Assembly (NCBI GenBank): GCA_013396995.1
Contig: VWZP01009941.1
Coordinates: forward strand, 3,696,871 to 3,760,870
DNA: 64,000 nt
Origin: Dicaeum eximium
Taxonomy: Eukaryota > Chordata > Aves > Passeriformes > Dicaeidae
Reading direction: 5' to 3'
A program made the translations under genes and the position numbers. The notes beneath the pieces are model-generated. The model made no database searches, was not told the DNA's origin, and was given only the letters and a program-made list of their open reading frames with translations. Positions 9,438-22,913 of this stretch are shown here, piece after piece. Numbering within the stretch: position 1 is the stretch's first letter; each line of letters opens with the position of its first letter.

Positions 9438-9646
9438 GGTTATTACAGAATCCCAGGTTCGCTTAGGTTGGAAGAGACATCTGAGATCGTCGAGTCCAAC
9501 CTGTGACCGGACACCACCTTGTCAACCAGACACAGCACCGAGTGCCACGTCCAGTCTTTCCTGAAGCACCTCCGGGGATGGTGACTCCACCACCTCCCTG
9601 GGCAGCCCCTCCAATGTCTGATGAGAAGAAATTCCTCCTAATTCAC
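9438..9646 (-). mobile_element. CR1 LINE 3' end, minus strand, in intron 1
   Basis: Reverse-complemented CR1 terminus: 'attacagaatccca', 'ttggaagagacatctgagat', then 'catccgggg'-like and 'actccaccacctccctgggc' stretches, ending near 'attcctcctaattc'. It sits directly beside the CpG island, about 200 bases past exon 1. It is truncated and non-coding. Confidence 0.9.
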
Positions 9647-12362
9647 GTATACCCCGGGCTCGATCCCTTCCGTCCGTGGACATCCTTGTGAGAGCCCGGC
9701 CTGGGGGTGCGTGATGGGAGAGAGGGCTCCGAGTGCCGGGGGAGGGAAGAATTGACCTGCCAAGAGGCAGCGATGGACGGATAGATGCTGGTGTACGTGA
9801 GGAAGGGAGGAGATGTTCTTAGCCTGGTAAAAATGCTGCAGGAAAGAAAGATTTGTACTGAGGATTTGTCCCAGTATACCACTGGGTGAACATAGAAAAC
9901 GTGGTATAGTGGTATCTAAAATAAAAGGATTGTGTGTGTCCCCTTTTTATTCGGGAGAGAAGGGCTTAGGCCAGTGTTGTGTTTTGGGACAAAGGTACTT
10001 CACTGGCGGTCACTGTAGCATAGTGGGAAGGAGGAGTGGAGCTCTCTTCCCTATGGCGTCTATTGGAGCCAAAGGGTCTCTCTGATAGGCAAATTTAAAG
10101 ACAAAGAGCTGCCAGTCATCCCAGGAAGCCTGTCTCAATAACCAGCACACCATGTGCAGGGCATTGCTGTGGCAGAACGTTGTGGAAAGTGGTGGAAAAC
10201 AAAGGGACAAGAATGTTGCTTCAAATGCTAAATGTAGAGGCACTGTCAGACTGTCTCAGTTTCATTTCATGAGAGGCTTGAAATACAAAAAGACCTTGCC
10301 TCCAAGGCTATAACCTGAAGTCTTCAGCGGCTTGTTTCTTCTCTCAACCCTGAGACTTTATAAGTGGGATTAAGGTGGAGTGCAGGATAGGGGAATGAAT
10401 TGACTTCAGCAGGTAGTCTAGGGTGAATGTTGGCCACTAATTTATTTCTGCTGCCAATCCACTGGATCATCGGGGAATTCGGATTATAACAAAACATAAG
10501 AAACATCTGTATATTTACACTGCTCTCAGTACCTTGCTGTTGATTTTGTGAGAAGAGCTTGGGCAGGTTTTGTTTTTTTTTTTTTAGAGGAAAGAGAGTC
10601 ACCTCCAGTTGGTAATACGTTTAGGGATGTGGGATTTTCAGAGTGGAATTTGATAAAGTTGCAACAAACTGGGTTGTGAAGTAGCTTTTGCAGCTATGTG
10701 GAGAGCAAAAAGATAGCTATTGCCTCTGATAAACTGAGCTAGAATGGATATATTTAGAGAAACCCAAATATTTGTTCATCTGGGAATTACCACATTTTAT
10801 TTTGTTAGGATTCTTTTTAACCTTTTTTCCTGTTGTCTAAACTTAAAAGGGTTTTATTATGGAACAACACTGAAAGACTTCAGCTTATGTTTAGGCTCTC
10901 ACTGGAGATCTCCTGTAATACACTAGGAAGGAAAGTTGGTTTAGGTCATTTAGGACATTATTGAGTACTGGCATTTGGCATTCAACCTGGCTAGTGTAGA
11001 ATATCAGTTACTAAAAATTTTTGTAGTGAAAAAAATTTTCTTCCTACTTCAACCCTATAAGAATAAATATTTTTTGACTGAACTTTGATGGTTTCACTGC
11101 CATAAGTGTTCTTTGCAGTCTTGCAAGAGTAATTTTAAAATCTCTTATATACAGTTACTCAGGGGGGTTGTTTCTGACTCAGAAATACAGCCATACCTAA
11201 AGTTCATAAAAAGCAGGAGATGTAGGAAACTCTTAATACGTGTGGCTGCTCCAAACTTTGTAAAGGGCCAGTACTGCGTATATGCCTTGTTGAAGAAATT
11301 AAATTAAACTAATTTGTTGTAGTAAAATGCAGCAAGCAGGCTGAATCATCAACAAAACTGCTGGGAAAATTAGTCAGAGCTTCTAAAACAACGTATTCTT
11401 GTGGAGAAAATACTGCGACTCTTTATTGGTACACACATGGTGTGAGGGGTGGGGAGGTGTTTGTTTTGTTCTTTCCACATAGTATGCAAAAATTCAGACT
11501 TCACCCAGAACTGCTCTTGCCAGGAAGCTGTGTTATAATCATTTGTGGAGGAGGGAAGGGAGTGATTTGCTATAGACTTAAGATTTGAATCTGTCTAGTC
11601 TATTACTTTAATCTGCTCTTGCTATAAAGTCCAACTTCATCATTATTTATTTCAGAAAAAAAAAAAAAAGTTTTAATTGCGTGAAGTCCAGGAATGAAAT
11701 TCTAACCACAAGGAAGTCAACATCAAAATTTTTACTAAGGTCAACTGTCATAAAACTTTTATGCCACAAATTCCTTTCCTGGGCTTGCTAATGCTGTGAG
11801 CAATCATGTAACAACTCATGTGCATTTAACAGCAGAGAATTTAGTTTGAAAGTAGCTGTTCTTTAATATGTACCGAAGAAATGGTATGTATCAGTGTTAC
11901 ATTGCTGTTTAATAAGTGTTACCTGCTTTCTAAAACCACCTGTAATGAGTAAATTTTACATGTAGATACTGCATGTGCTAGAAATGGATATTTTTAAGCT
12001 GCAGTTTGTTCTGATATTGCAACCTTCTGGTTGAAGCTTGATCTGGGTTATTTGCATGGGTACTGCTGGAGGTCTGGGGTTAAACAAGAAAGTTTTTTAG
12101 AGAAGAGAGCATATTGTATATGTAATATATAATCATCTTGTTTCATATTGCTTAGCTGGAGATTAATTCTGTTTATCTGTTTGAAAATACATAGTAGAAG
12201 ATGTAAATAAACACAGTTTAAAGTTAAATAATTCACTAAGGCATACCATTTAAACATCTCTTGTGTATCTCAAGAAAAAGAAGCAGATAAAAAACATCAT
12301 AATAAGGAATTAATCCAGGAGTTAATTTCTGCATTTTGATAATTTGGATTTCACCTAATATT

Positions 12363-12378
12363 ACCTTATATATAAGGT
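12363..12378. repeat. Perfect 16-base AT-rich palindrome
   Basis: ACCTTATATATAAGGT is its own reverse complement. It is followed by a short (AT)n stretch at 12386-12396. It lies within intron 1 and has no known function. Confidence 0.85.
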
Positions 12379-15300
12379 TATACACATATATATATAATCT
12401 GAATGGTCCCTAAACCACTGATGGTGTCACTAAGTGATTTGAAATTATGTGGGAAAATACGAGAATTAAGGCAGCAGTGTCAAATATGGTGCTATAACTA
12501 TGGGCTGCTAATGCTTTTGCCTCCTTCCTCTTCAACTGAGAGCTCCAGTAGCTTTGGGGAAGGTGGATAGGGCTGAATGAATGAAAATTCCCCTTGGTTT
12601 GCTGAAACTGGGTGCTGGGGGAAGAAAAATTGATGGATCTACAGTCAAAATTATATGAGATTCCTGATTTACTTCTAGTATGTAGTCTTGAGCAACCTTT
12701 TTTGAAAGTGGATTTGAAGGTACAGGCTAGATCCCTGTGAAATATTTTTTTTCTGTAAAATCCATACTTTTAATTTCCAGTTGTTCTACTATATAAGGAT
12801 GAAATGGCTTCATTGTGTAATTTGCCCATGCAAAAATGTCCTTCCCTTTGATTTTATAGATGATTGATTGTGTGAGCAGAAATGGCACAATGCACATCAG
12901 TGACTTATTTTCATAACTTTGTTTTTTACTTCTGTTTGCAAACGTTTGGTGGATGTGGAAGCAGTTCTAAGCATGCATGACTACAGCAGCAAGGAAGCTG
13001 GTGTTAAAAGTGAAGGGCTGGAAGTGGTCTTGAGTGCCCTCTAGACTCCCTGAGCTGTGAAGCAAGGACTGAGTGTGCAGTACCTAATGGTTGGGGCTTT
13101 TGGTGGTGGTGGTGGTTTTGGTTTATTTTGCTTTGAAAGTTGGGTTTTTTTCCTTCCTCTCTTAAAATCCTCAATTGGAAGATATTCTATAGTGTGAGAT
13201 ATTTTGCAGTGCTTTCTCTTAAATGCCTTGAAACTCTTTTCTTCTTCATTCCAAGTCAAGCTGATGTCTGTCTGTTCTGTGCTTAGTAGGGTAAAGATTT
13301 ATACCGTGTGGGGGACAGCTAAATATTAAGAGCCATTCAGAGGAGTAATAAGGGGAGATATTCGTAAGTGGGATGTAGAAGCAACAAATTAAAGACCACT
13401 TTTGCCATGTAGGTGATGTGATATAATTTAAACTTCATGTCTAGGAAACTCTGCACGGGTGGGCTTCTCTTTTCCTCAGACCTGCTGAATGTTCGTTTCC
13501 TTCCTCTTTTTTCTCCTTGTCAAGGAAATAGTTGTCTGTTTTCTATCCACTGTGTTTTACCTTGAAGGATGTATTACTCCCTCCCATTTTCTCTTTTATG
13601 CCTCCCCCACATTTTTCATTTATCCAGAACTGGTCCAAAAAGTCAGTTTAAGAGCTTTTTAGAATTTTAGAGTCCTCAAAGTTCTGTGGGTTTAGTGTTA
13701 GCTCTGTAAGCACAGACTTCTTGAAGCTGCAAGTAATCAAACAAAACAAAAGAAACAAAATGCTGAGTTCCATGAGGCAGCAAGTAGTCTGTGTGGAGCA
13801 TTTTTCCATCCTGTCCTATGCACAAGGAATTGCAATTGTGATTGTTTTGCATGCTTAAAAACATCTTGACAAACCACAAATAATTTCAACTGGATTGAGA
13901 GAAGTTTGGAGTACAAATGACTTTTAAACTATATATAGACCATCAGTTCTTTCCAACTTTGGGGCATATATAGGCAAGATACTCTGTTTCTTCTCAGAGC
14001 TTTGCCTGTATCATTTTCCTGTCTTTGTTCCTGGCGTTTTATAACTGTCTTTAAATACAAACTTACTTATGTCTTTCTGCCACAATAGCTGTGTAAGAGT
14101 GTTCTTGCAGCAAAGCAACTTACCTCTGCAATAAAAAAGTGGCCTACTTTGTAATCTTCTATTTGTTTAAGAGCTTGTTTGAAATTCAGGGATGTTGTCA
14201 GACATAGTATTGAAGCCCATTATCTAAAGTATTCTGTACAATCCTGGAAAATTTTAGCCTGGATAAATGTACAACACAGAGTTTCAAGAGGATAGGCCTT
14301 TCAGCAGTTGGAGGCAGATGGTCCATACTATAAACCTAAGCATGCATGAGAAAGCCTCTCATGTAAAAATTCGATTTCCAAGTCTTATGAGTAGTTGGTG
14401 GAATTGAATTACATACGGATTTGTTAGTGTTTGTGTTTTGCCTTATGGAAGATTTTTCCAGAGGCAGTGTTAAATACATGCTGTGAAACTGTTCAGCCTC
14501 TTTTTGTTAACAGACCTTTCCTCTCTCTTGTCCCTACTTTTTTATCTACTGTTATCTCTTCTGTTATCTTCTAGTATTATCTGCTATTTTAGTATACATA
14601 TTATTAACTCTTTTTATCTACACTGTAGCTCATATTTCATCTTGGCTGAAATTTAATGTAAAGTACTAATCAGCTTTAGCTACTCCTGTTAGGTTTTGTT
14701 GCCTTGTTGTCTCAGTTATCCTGTAGGAACTTCAGCACAGACCAGGGAAAGACAAGAAAGTGCTGTGGGGAAAGTGTTCAAAGTAGCCTTGATTTAAGTA
14801 CTTGGAATGGTTTTCCTATATGCTGTCCTTTCCAAAGAATGGTTTTCTTTGTATTTGTCACTTGGAATACACTAATGACATATAATTCAAACAATATTTT
14901 GAATTGAATCAGTGCAGAAACTTACGACTTGTGAAGCTGTCAGACAGATTCTGAATAACATGAGCTTCTGGCTTACAGCCTTTTCAAAAATGTGTCATGA
15001 TTTAAGTCTGTGACACTAAAACGTTTCTAGTTAGCATTTTGGAAGAAGTGGAATCTTCAACACTTAAAACTTCAGAGCTCTTCAATCTTTATTTCAGAAG
15101 GATGAGATGCTTCAACTAGATTTTAAAAATAGTCAGGAAAAATTATAGATTCAGTATGCTCTTTTTAAAAATTCTTGCCTTAGACTTATTTAATAGTTTA
15201 AAGAAAAAAATCATCTCCCTCCATTATATTTGACTATTCATAAACTGGATAGTTAAGTGTTGCATTTTGCTTGAGTAAATCAAAACATTTTGGCCAATAC

Positions 15301-18300
15301 AAATGGAAGGAGTGTCCTTTATTCAGTATATTCGTGGTAAAATGTCCAGTTTTATTCATATAACTTAGAACTTTTCCAGAGAAGGAATTGTAAGTTTTCT
15401 TTCTTCTTACTGAAATGGAAAGTGTGGTCATGTAAATATTAAATAATTTGAACTTTTGACTACCACAGCATATAGAAAATATAAGGCTGAAGTATGAGTA
15501 TGACTCACAAAACTAGTGTAGGAAAATAATTGAATGGCAGTTCTTTTTACTAAGTATGTGGTGACTGGTGCATGTGCTGGTGGTATCCATAAGTGTATGC
15601 TCACATGTATTACTGAAAGAATAACATTATTTGTTTTACATAAAGGATCTTTATGTGTTAGATTGTGGGTAGGTGCTGAGTCATGTTGCAAAGGACCTTC
15701 ATGCAAATGTTAGAACAACTGTTTGCTAATCAATGACTTGTAACCCGTTTAAGACAGCTTTACAGCTTTGCTAGACTGAATCCTTGATGCTACTCATGTT
15801 ATCTGGGTCACACATTGTATTCTTAACTTTTAAAGCAGGCCCTGGGAAAGCTGTTTCATGACGAGATATTTGCTCTGCTGGGTTCCTGTAGTCTCCTGCT
15901 CCTCCTGTCCCTTTATCTGGAAAAAAAAAAGTTTCTATGTCATTGTAATTGAAAAGGTAACTTAAGTATGTGTTTCAAATAATTTTTTCTCTCTGCCAAC
16001 ACAAAGTCAGGTTTAAAATGAAAGTTTCAAAAATGAGCCATTTTAACTTCCATTAATTTTTTTCTGTTGTTATTTGGCTTTGTGCTTTTAATAATGGGGT
16101 AATTACTAAACAAGTTTGGGGGTTAATTTTTAACTTCTAAGGGTAGAAATTGGAAAGATTTCTTTGCCTGGTAAAATCTTGATTCCTTAGACTATTAAAT
16201 CACAGTTAATATTGCTGGTGGTTTTTGAAGTGACAGATATCTTTTCTAACTCCCGTTTGCTGGCTTCCTGCCTTACATTGTTTCGTACAAAATTGAAATA
16301 ATAATTCTCAGTTTGCTAAGCATCACAACGTGTCACTTTTCATTATGTATCATTTTGTACACTAAAACATATGGGACGGTGGTTGAATTATTTAATATCT
16401 CATGTGTTTTCATTCAGCAGCTGCCTATAAAGAGTTAAGTTTTTAACCTGTGGTCAGCTTTGTGCATTTCCACCCTTCACCAAAACAGCCCGGATGTCAG
16501 TTGATGAGTTATTTAGTGACTTAACTGTTTAGTACCTCTGTGTTATTTTCTTATATTGTGAGGCATCACTGGTCATGCTGTATCTGAGTTAACAGTGGTC
16601 TTGTTTATAACAAAAAAAATGTACTTAGAGATAGTATAGACTGATAAAGAAATGCCAGTAATTCTGGTGCAAATTCGTAAAATTACTTTTAAGCAATTTA
16701 TATCAGTTTTCTTTTGGGACTGCAGTCCAGTTTAGTGGGTTTTATGCTATACTTTTCTGTTATAACTTTTTTAAAAAGTTTGTTTGGATGAGGTATTTTA
16801 ATTACTTAAAACATTTGTGGGAATTTTAGAAGTTTGGATTTTTTTCTTTTTTTTCCCCTCTTTGTTTTTGCCAAGAGCTTGATTATGCCTTCTCTGTTAT
16901 GCAGTCTTAACAGCATTTGTATCTGTAGCGAAGCAAGCTTCTTCATTAGTGTAATTTTTATGAACACCATTAGTCATTCCATGCCAGCAGCACTACTCAA
17001 GATTATCATGTTTGCATGAAAGTGTAAAGAGAGAGTGATGTTGTTGCATTCTTGCTAACAAAGCTGAGTTCAGCTGGAGTTGCTCTCAGGTCTGGACTAT
17101 ATCCTGTGTGTGCACATATCCAATCTTGACTACTCTCTGTTTCTTCTCTCTGATGTGCATATGATGACTCTTGCTCTTGTTTATTGTTGTACCTTGTGCA
17201 GCTTTAGGATGTGTATGATATTGTTGTTCCATAACAAATCAGGGGAGTGGAAAGGGCATTTGGAAGTTGGAGCTGAGGAATGGAGGCTTTCAGCGAGGCA
17301 TGAACTGTGGTAAGAAAAGATGGTGGAGAATGGGAAAAATTTAATGGAATTTTTGAGAGATTGGTTCCTTCGTGGCTGTTGGTCAGAGGTTGGAGCAGCT
17401 CTGATGAATCAGGTAGTTAATGGCAGCTGCATCTCCATCTGCTGCTCCTCTGAAAAAGGTGCATAAGGGGAAAGAGGTGGGAGAGGGGAGCAGAGAAAGA
17501 GGGGAGAGAGGAGTGGCCGTGAGCATGGTTAGAAGTGAATAACAACTAAACAGATATGATATGTTTTCCTGGGGGATACGTCACAGGAAGAGTTGTATCC
17601 ACAGGGCTGCCTTCAGTAAATAATCCAATGGATTATGGAACAGAATTGGTAGATATCAAAGTTACTAGAAGGAATTAACTCAGTTCCTTCTGGTTACTCA
17701 GGAGGCAGGACAGAAGAAGGGAAGACTTAGGTGATGCTTTGGTAATGTAGCTATTTGTTTTGCTAGTAATTTCTCACACTTTAAAACATAATCAATAAAA
17801 CCTCAAATTGTACAGAATTTATCAAGAAGTTTTGTATTTGGAATGTGCTCTCTGCTGGAGAACTCAAGTTTGAGGTTTCATCCTTCTTAGTGTGAAACCA
17901 TCAGCAAATGAAACATATTCAATAAATTGATATTGCTTTTTCAGTTTTGATATGTTGAGATCTCTTACTCCATCACCAAGATTTGTGGTTTGCACCATTT
18001 TTAATGTTTGTAAATCAGGTATGTGTCTGCCAGTCCAGCTGCTAATGGCTAGCTGTCTAGAAATTAATTTCTTCCCACCCCAGTGACACTAAAGCTAGCA
18101 CTGAAAATGTAATTCTGTGTAGAATTTATCATTTTCAGTTATTATCACTAGTAGATGGTTGATAGTGGCTTAATGTTATGAATATGCATATGAAATGGAA
18201 AGCCAAGTGAAAAAAAAATACTTCTACAAATCTGTTGTCTTTATTGTTTGGGTTTTTTTTAACTAGTGTTAGTACCCTGCCCTAAAGAAATAACCTCTAT

Positions 18301-19889
18301 ACCTGTCCAGCCCTTTTCTCCTCCACCAAAATCTGAATGCTGAGTTGCAGTAAATGACCAAGGCTTCTGCTGTATTAACAGTTTCTCATTAGTTGCCTTC
18401 TTAATATAAGCCATATTTAGAATGTTTATGGCTGTGGCTGGACTCAAAGGAAATTCCTATGGAAGTTATTTTCATGCAGCCTAATTTAAGTTCTGGACTG
18501 TGCCTATTAAGATACTAGCAAATATAGGATTTTACTTAGGTGAAATAAATAGAAATTTTCACCAATATAATTCTGAAAACAAATATTACTTTACTTAGCT
18601 TTAACCAGAAATTAGGTTTTAAGATGAAGGGTTATAGCTTTCGCACTGCTGTGGCTTTTTATTGCCTCATGCTGGGAAATGTTTTTCAGCAAGTGACATT
18701 TCTTTATATGAAAAAAACAAAACCCAAAACCTGATGAAATGCATAGTTTAACTTCAGTGTGGTTCCTAGAATTGCACCTCTTCCTTGAAGTCTTCCAACC
18801 TGTGTGCTTTCAACATGTTTAATTTCAAATATTGTAAAAGGAAAAGAGGTTTACCAGTTACAGGGCTCCTACATAGTGTTTTATATAAATATATCCATAT
18901 ATATATGTAGTTTTCATCCTGCAAAAAAGTGCAATAACCCATTTACTTCTTAACACTTCATACCTGTTCAGTGTTGTAGCAAAAGTGACTCTGAATTACA
19001 GTGAGCAGTGAGCCCAGTGAATAAATGGCCATTTGCTCTATAGTGTTCATTGATGTACATCTGCTTGCTTGAGCTGTGAAGTCTTACCTTCTACTCATCT
19101 CTTATTAATTCTTCATGTTAGTTGTCTTGTTTCTTTCTTTTGGGATGAATAATTTCTTTCTATGTGGAAATGAATTTTCATCTGGTTTTCTTCTTGAACT
19201 TCTATTTCTAGACAATTTCCACAGGTAAGCATAGTTAGATCTGCAAAATCATTGAGACTAACTTAAACTGATGCTGTTTACAGCTCTGTGAGGTGCAGAC
19301 TTGGTTAGTACCTTTTTCCTCATACTGATCAATGTACATGGGTCACCTATTGCTGGTTTCACCATTTAAGTTAACATAGTATAGGACTTTCCCAATTTAA
19401 ACTCAAAACTGTTATTGCCAAATATTCTGTTGCTTGAATTTCATTGCTTTGGGACATACTTGCTGGAGGAAAATAAAGAAAAATAGCGTAGAGTAAATGC
19501 ACCTTTATGAATATGACTGATATAAAGAATTATGAATTTGAATTTTACTGAAATGTATTGAAACTCTCCTGGAAGGCAGTTGGAAATGTCAATTTACCTT
19601 GAATAAGGATCATGTTGTCTTGGTTATTGGAAGCAGTGATTTTACTATGTGTGTAGTAACATAATTGATTTTAAAACAAAAGCAACAAGAATAACAATGT
19701 ACATTATTGAATCTCTGCATTCCACTACTAATGCCAGCAACGGAGTTTTATTGTAGGCAAAACTGTCATGTCCAACTTGGTTGTTGTACTAACTAGGCAA
19801 GTTACTAAAAATATTTCAGGGTTTTGGAGCCTGATTACTGTGATCAGCCTCAGATAACTGCAATATCATTAGGGTACACCTGATAATAC

Positions 19890-19917
19890 TTCCTGATAGT
19901 AGGTTCCTGATAGTAAG
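19890..19917 (+). repeat. 14-base imperfect tandem duplication
   Basis: Two adjacent copies of TTCCTGATAGTA(G/A)G, preceded by a more diverged third copy (CCTGATAATACT). Confidence 0.75.
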
Positions 19918-22889
19918 GCTTTTCTTGTGTTTATTTTCAGAATATTTACTAGGCTAAAGAGTATGTGATGTGAGCAGGGTAACTGGCAAACAAGAATACA
20001 CATCGTTTACCAAAAAAAAAAAAAAGCTTTTTTCAGAAGAATATATTCTACAGCCGTAATAGAATATTTTAGTATTTCATATGCCCTGACCCTCTTTCCT
20101 CTCTCTCTCTCAATTTTTTTTGTTGTTTGTTTTGTTTTATTTTTAATGTATTGGCTGTTTCAGGGCCTATTTAAGGCTTTGGTTGTTTTATGTTCTTTCT
20201 GTGGGTGTGTGGACTGTTGTTGTTAGTACAGCATTTCAGGTTTTTACTTCATTTTGTCCAGAGCAAGATTAATTGCTCTGAGACTGAAAGGAACAAGTTG
20301 TTTTCTCTGTTTCTCTTCGTATTTTTTTTCCTTCCTCTCCCTGCCCCAGGAGAAATTGTATTATGGCTTGAAATTTGCAAGACTGACGGCCTTCCCCCCT
20401 TTCCCTGTCCTTAAGAAATGCTTTCTTTGCTGCGGGCCTGAAGCTGATAAATGAGTTTTGAGAGGTTTTTCTCTTTGTTACCAAGCTGAACATACTTTTC
20501 AGTTTCTGTTTTGCTGGAAGTCAGTGGGCAAGAGTTAACTCACATATTCAAAATTCTTCATACTATAGATTCCCTGACACAGCTATCTCAATCAGGGGGA
20601 ATAGCATCCCTGACAGTATCTGACTGTGTTAGTGTAGGATTTTTTGATATAACTTGTTCTTGCATGCATATTAGATTTGTTTCCAGAGCTGTCTTGTGCA
20701 GTGTTGGTAGTATGGGATGTGCTGGTTTAACTATGGTAAAATAGTCCTGGTACTGATGTAACTTTCAGGAGGGATTGAAGTCAAGAACTGAGGGAGATTT
20801 AAGAAGAACTGAATGATGGTATGGATATTGTTATGGACAATTATTCTAAAAACCACAGTTTTGGGTCTAACAGAAAACTTCACACTTTAGGCTCTGAGCC
20901 AGTCTATTAAAAGTTTGGGTTATGGTTTGCTTTTGTAACCTGCAGGGACAAGAACAGTGTAGGTTATCCCACTCTTGCCTGTTACACAGCAAAGAATCAT
21001 TGGATGTGTGAGAAGCTCGGACTGCCAACTCTATTTGCAGGAGTATGTCCATGTGAACTGTTTAAAAATGTGATTTAATGTATCCAGTGAGCTCTGTCAA
21101 ATCTGACATAGGTGCACATAAGGGCAGTTGTCTGTTCTGTCTTGATGCTGCTTATAGTGATTAAATCACTATATCGGAGTGATATGACATTGCCAACTGT
21201 GGAACTCTGTCTAGCAAGAACAGGCAGAACATCCAGGCAATTCTCATTTGTTACTCTAGTGAAAGTTGTTGGTGCTACTAATGGACACTGAAGATTCCTT
21301 TTCATTTTCTTTACTGATTTTTTTTCCCAGATTTTGCATATTCTGCATAAAAACACAGCTGTAACTTTTTTCCTGATTCATCCTTTGTGGTAGTGTGTTT
21401 TTTATTTCTGTTAACTTGATGATTTAGAATGTAATGTCTGAAGTAGCTCCATATATATGAAAGTAGACCCTCCTGCTTTGTTTACTGAGTCTTCTTTCAT
21501 TCTCTTCTAATTCCTAATTTTTAAATTAAAAACTGTTGGTATATGTAAGCATGAGTGATGTTTTGTTTGTTTAAGTGAAATATATTTAGTTCAACTGTTA
21601 ATGAGAATTTGGTAGAAGTTGTTTGGCAGTTACTGTGACAGTTTTTTGGGCAGGGGTGTCAGGAGGCTATTTGCCAGTAAAATCCACAGTGAGGTGATCT
21701 TTGCATGCAGATAAAGTGAAGAGAGGTTGGATGGGGAGTGTTGCTTTTGTTTTTTGTTTTCTTAATCTGGATGAAACCATCTATGTTTTCACATGCAGAG
21801 CCTTAGTCCCTTATTGTAAAGAGCTGTGCTGGATGCAGTGTTGTATTGAGCTGTAAATCACAGCCTGCTGAGAGGAATTTAGCATGCCTATAGCTCTGCC
21901 AGTGTTAAAATTGACATCTTTAATCCCCTTCACTTGGAAGTGTGAGGTTTTAGCTGAGGAGTGCCTGTTACAGAGAGTAAAACCAACCTGTCTGTGCCTG
22001 TCTGAAGCTGATTAGTGGTCCCATGGGCAAGTGGCACTGGAGAGAACACCTGAGGTCTGGTAGTCAGCTGAAGAATGGTGCTGGTGTCTGTAATTTCATA
22101 CTGCTAATGAGCTGCACATGGGAAGAGAAAGGTGTTTCATTGTCCAAATTCTGTAAATGGAATAACGATTCTTACTCAAATTCAGTCAGGAATATTTCAA
22201 AGTTTTTAGCAAATATTTGATGAATTGCATTGTTTGGATTAGAGATAAAACAGCAAGTTATGTATCCACTATTAACATGCTGTTTAGAGTGTGCCTTCTG
22301 ATACACGTGAAACAGCAAGAAGAAAAATTTTTTTACTTTCTGTTTATACTAGGAGCAAACTTAATTTATGGAAAATCCAGATCATCCTTGACTGGATTTC
22401 TAGATAGAAGTTCTCATTGTTTTTACTGGGAAGACAGCATATTCTTGTATGTGTGTGCCATTCTTCAAGCTATGTAAATTTGTTTTGTGTAAAGGTTATA
22501 GCATGATCAAAGCAAGCATGTAGAGTGCAATAGTCTGCACAAGGACAGGAGTGGATGCTCAAGACAGTGTTTAATTCCAGTTAATTTTGCTGGAATTTTC
22601 CAGTTAATTTTCTAAATCTGTAATCATAAATAATAGTAAGGGGTTTTTTTTGTTAGGTTGTTTGGTTGGTTTTTGTTTGTTTGATTTTTTAAATTCACTG
22701 TGTTAATTTTCAAGGTATTCTGTGTCACTTGTCAGAAATCTAGCAATAATTGTCTTCTATTAAAACATTCAGTAATTGCTTCAATAAAGTTTGAAGTATT
22801 GATGATAAAACATTAATCATATGCCAGGGACATAGAGGCAGTTTAGCGGGTTTTTGGGGGGGAGAGTTTTGTTGTTATTGACAGGGTTT

Positions 22890-22913
22890 TATGTGTGTGT
22901 GTGTGTGTGTGTT
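22890..22913 (+). repeat. (TG)n microsatellite
   Basis: About 11 TG units within intron 1, flanked by G/T-rich sequence such as the runs near 22849-22862 and 22941-22950. Confidence 0.9.
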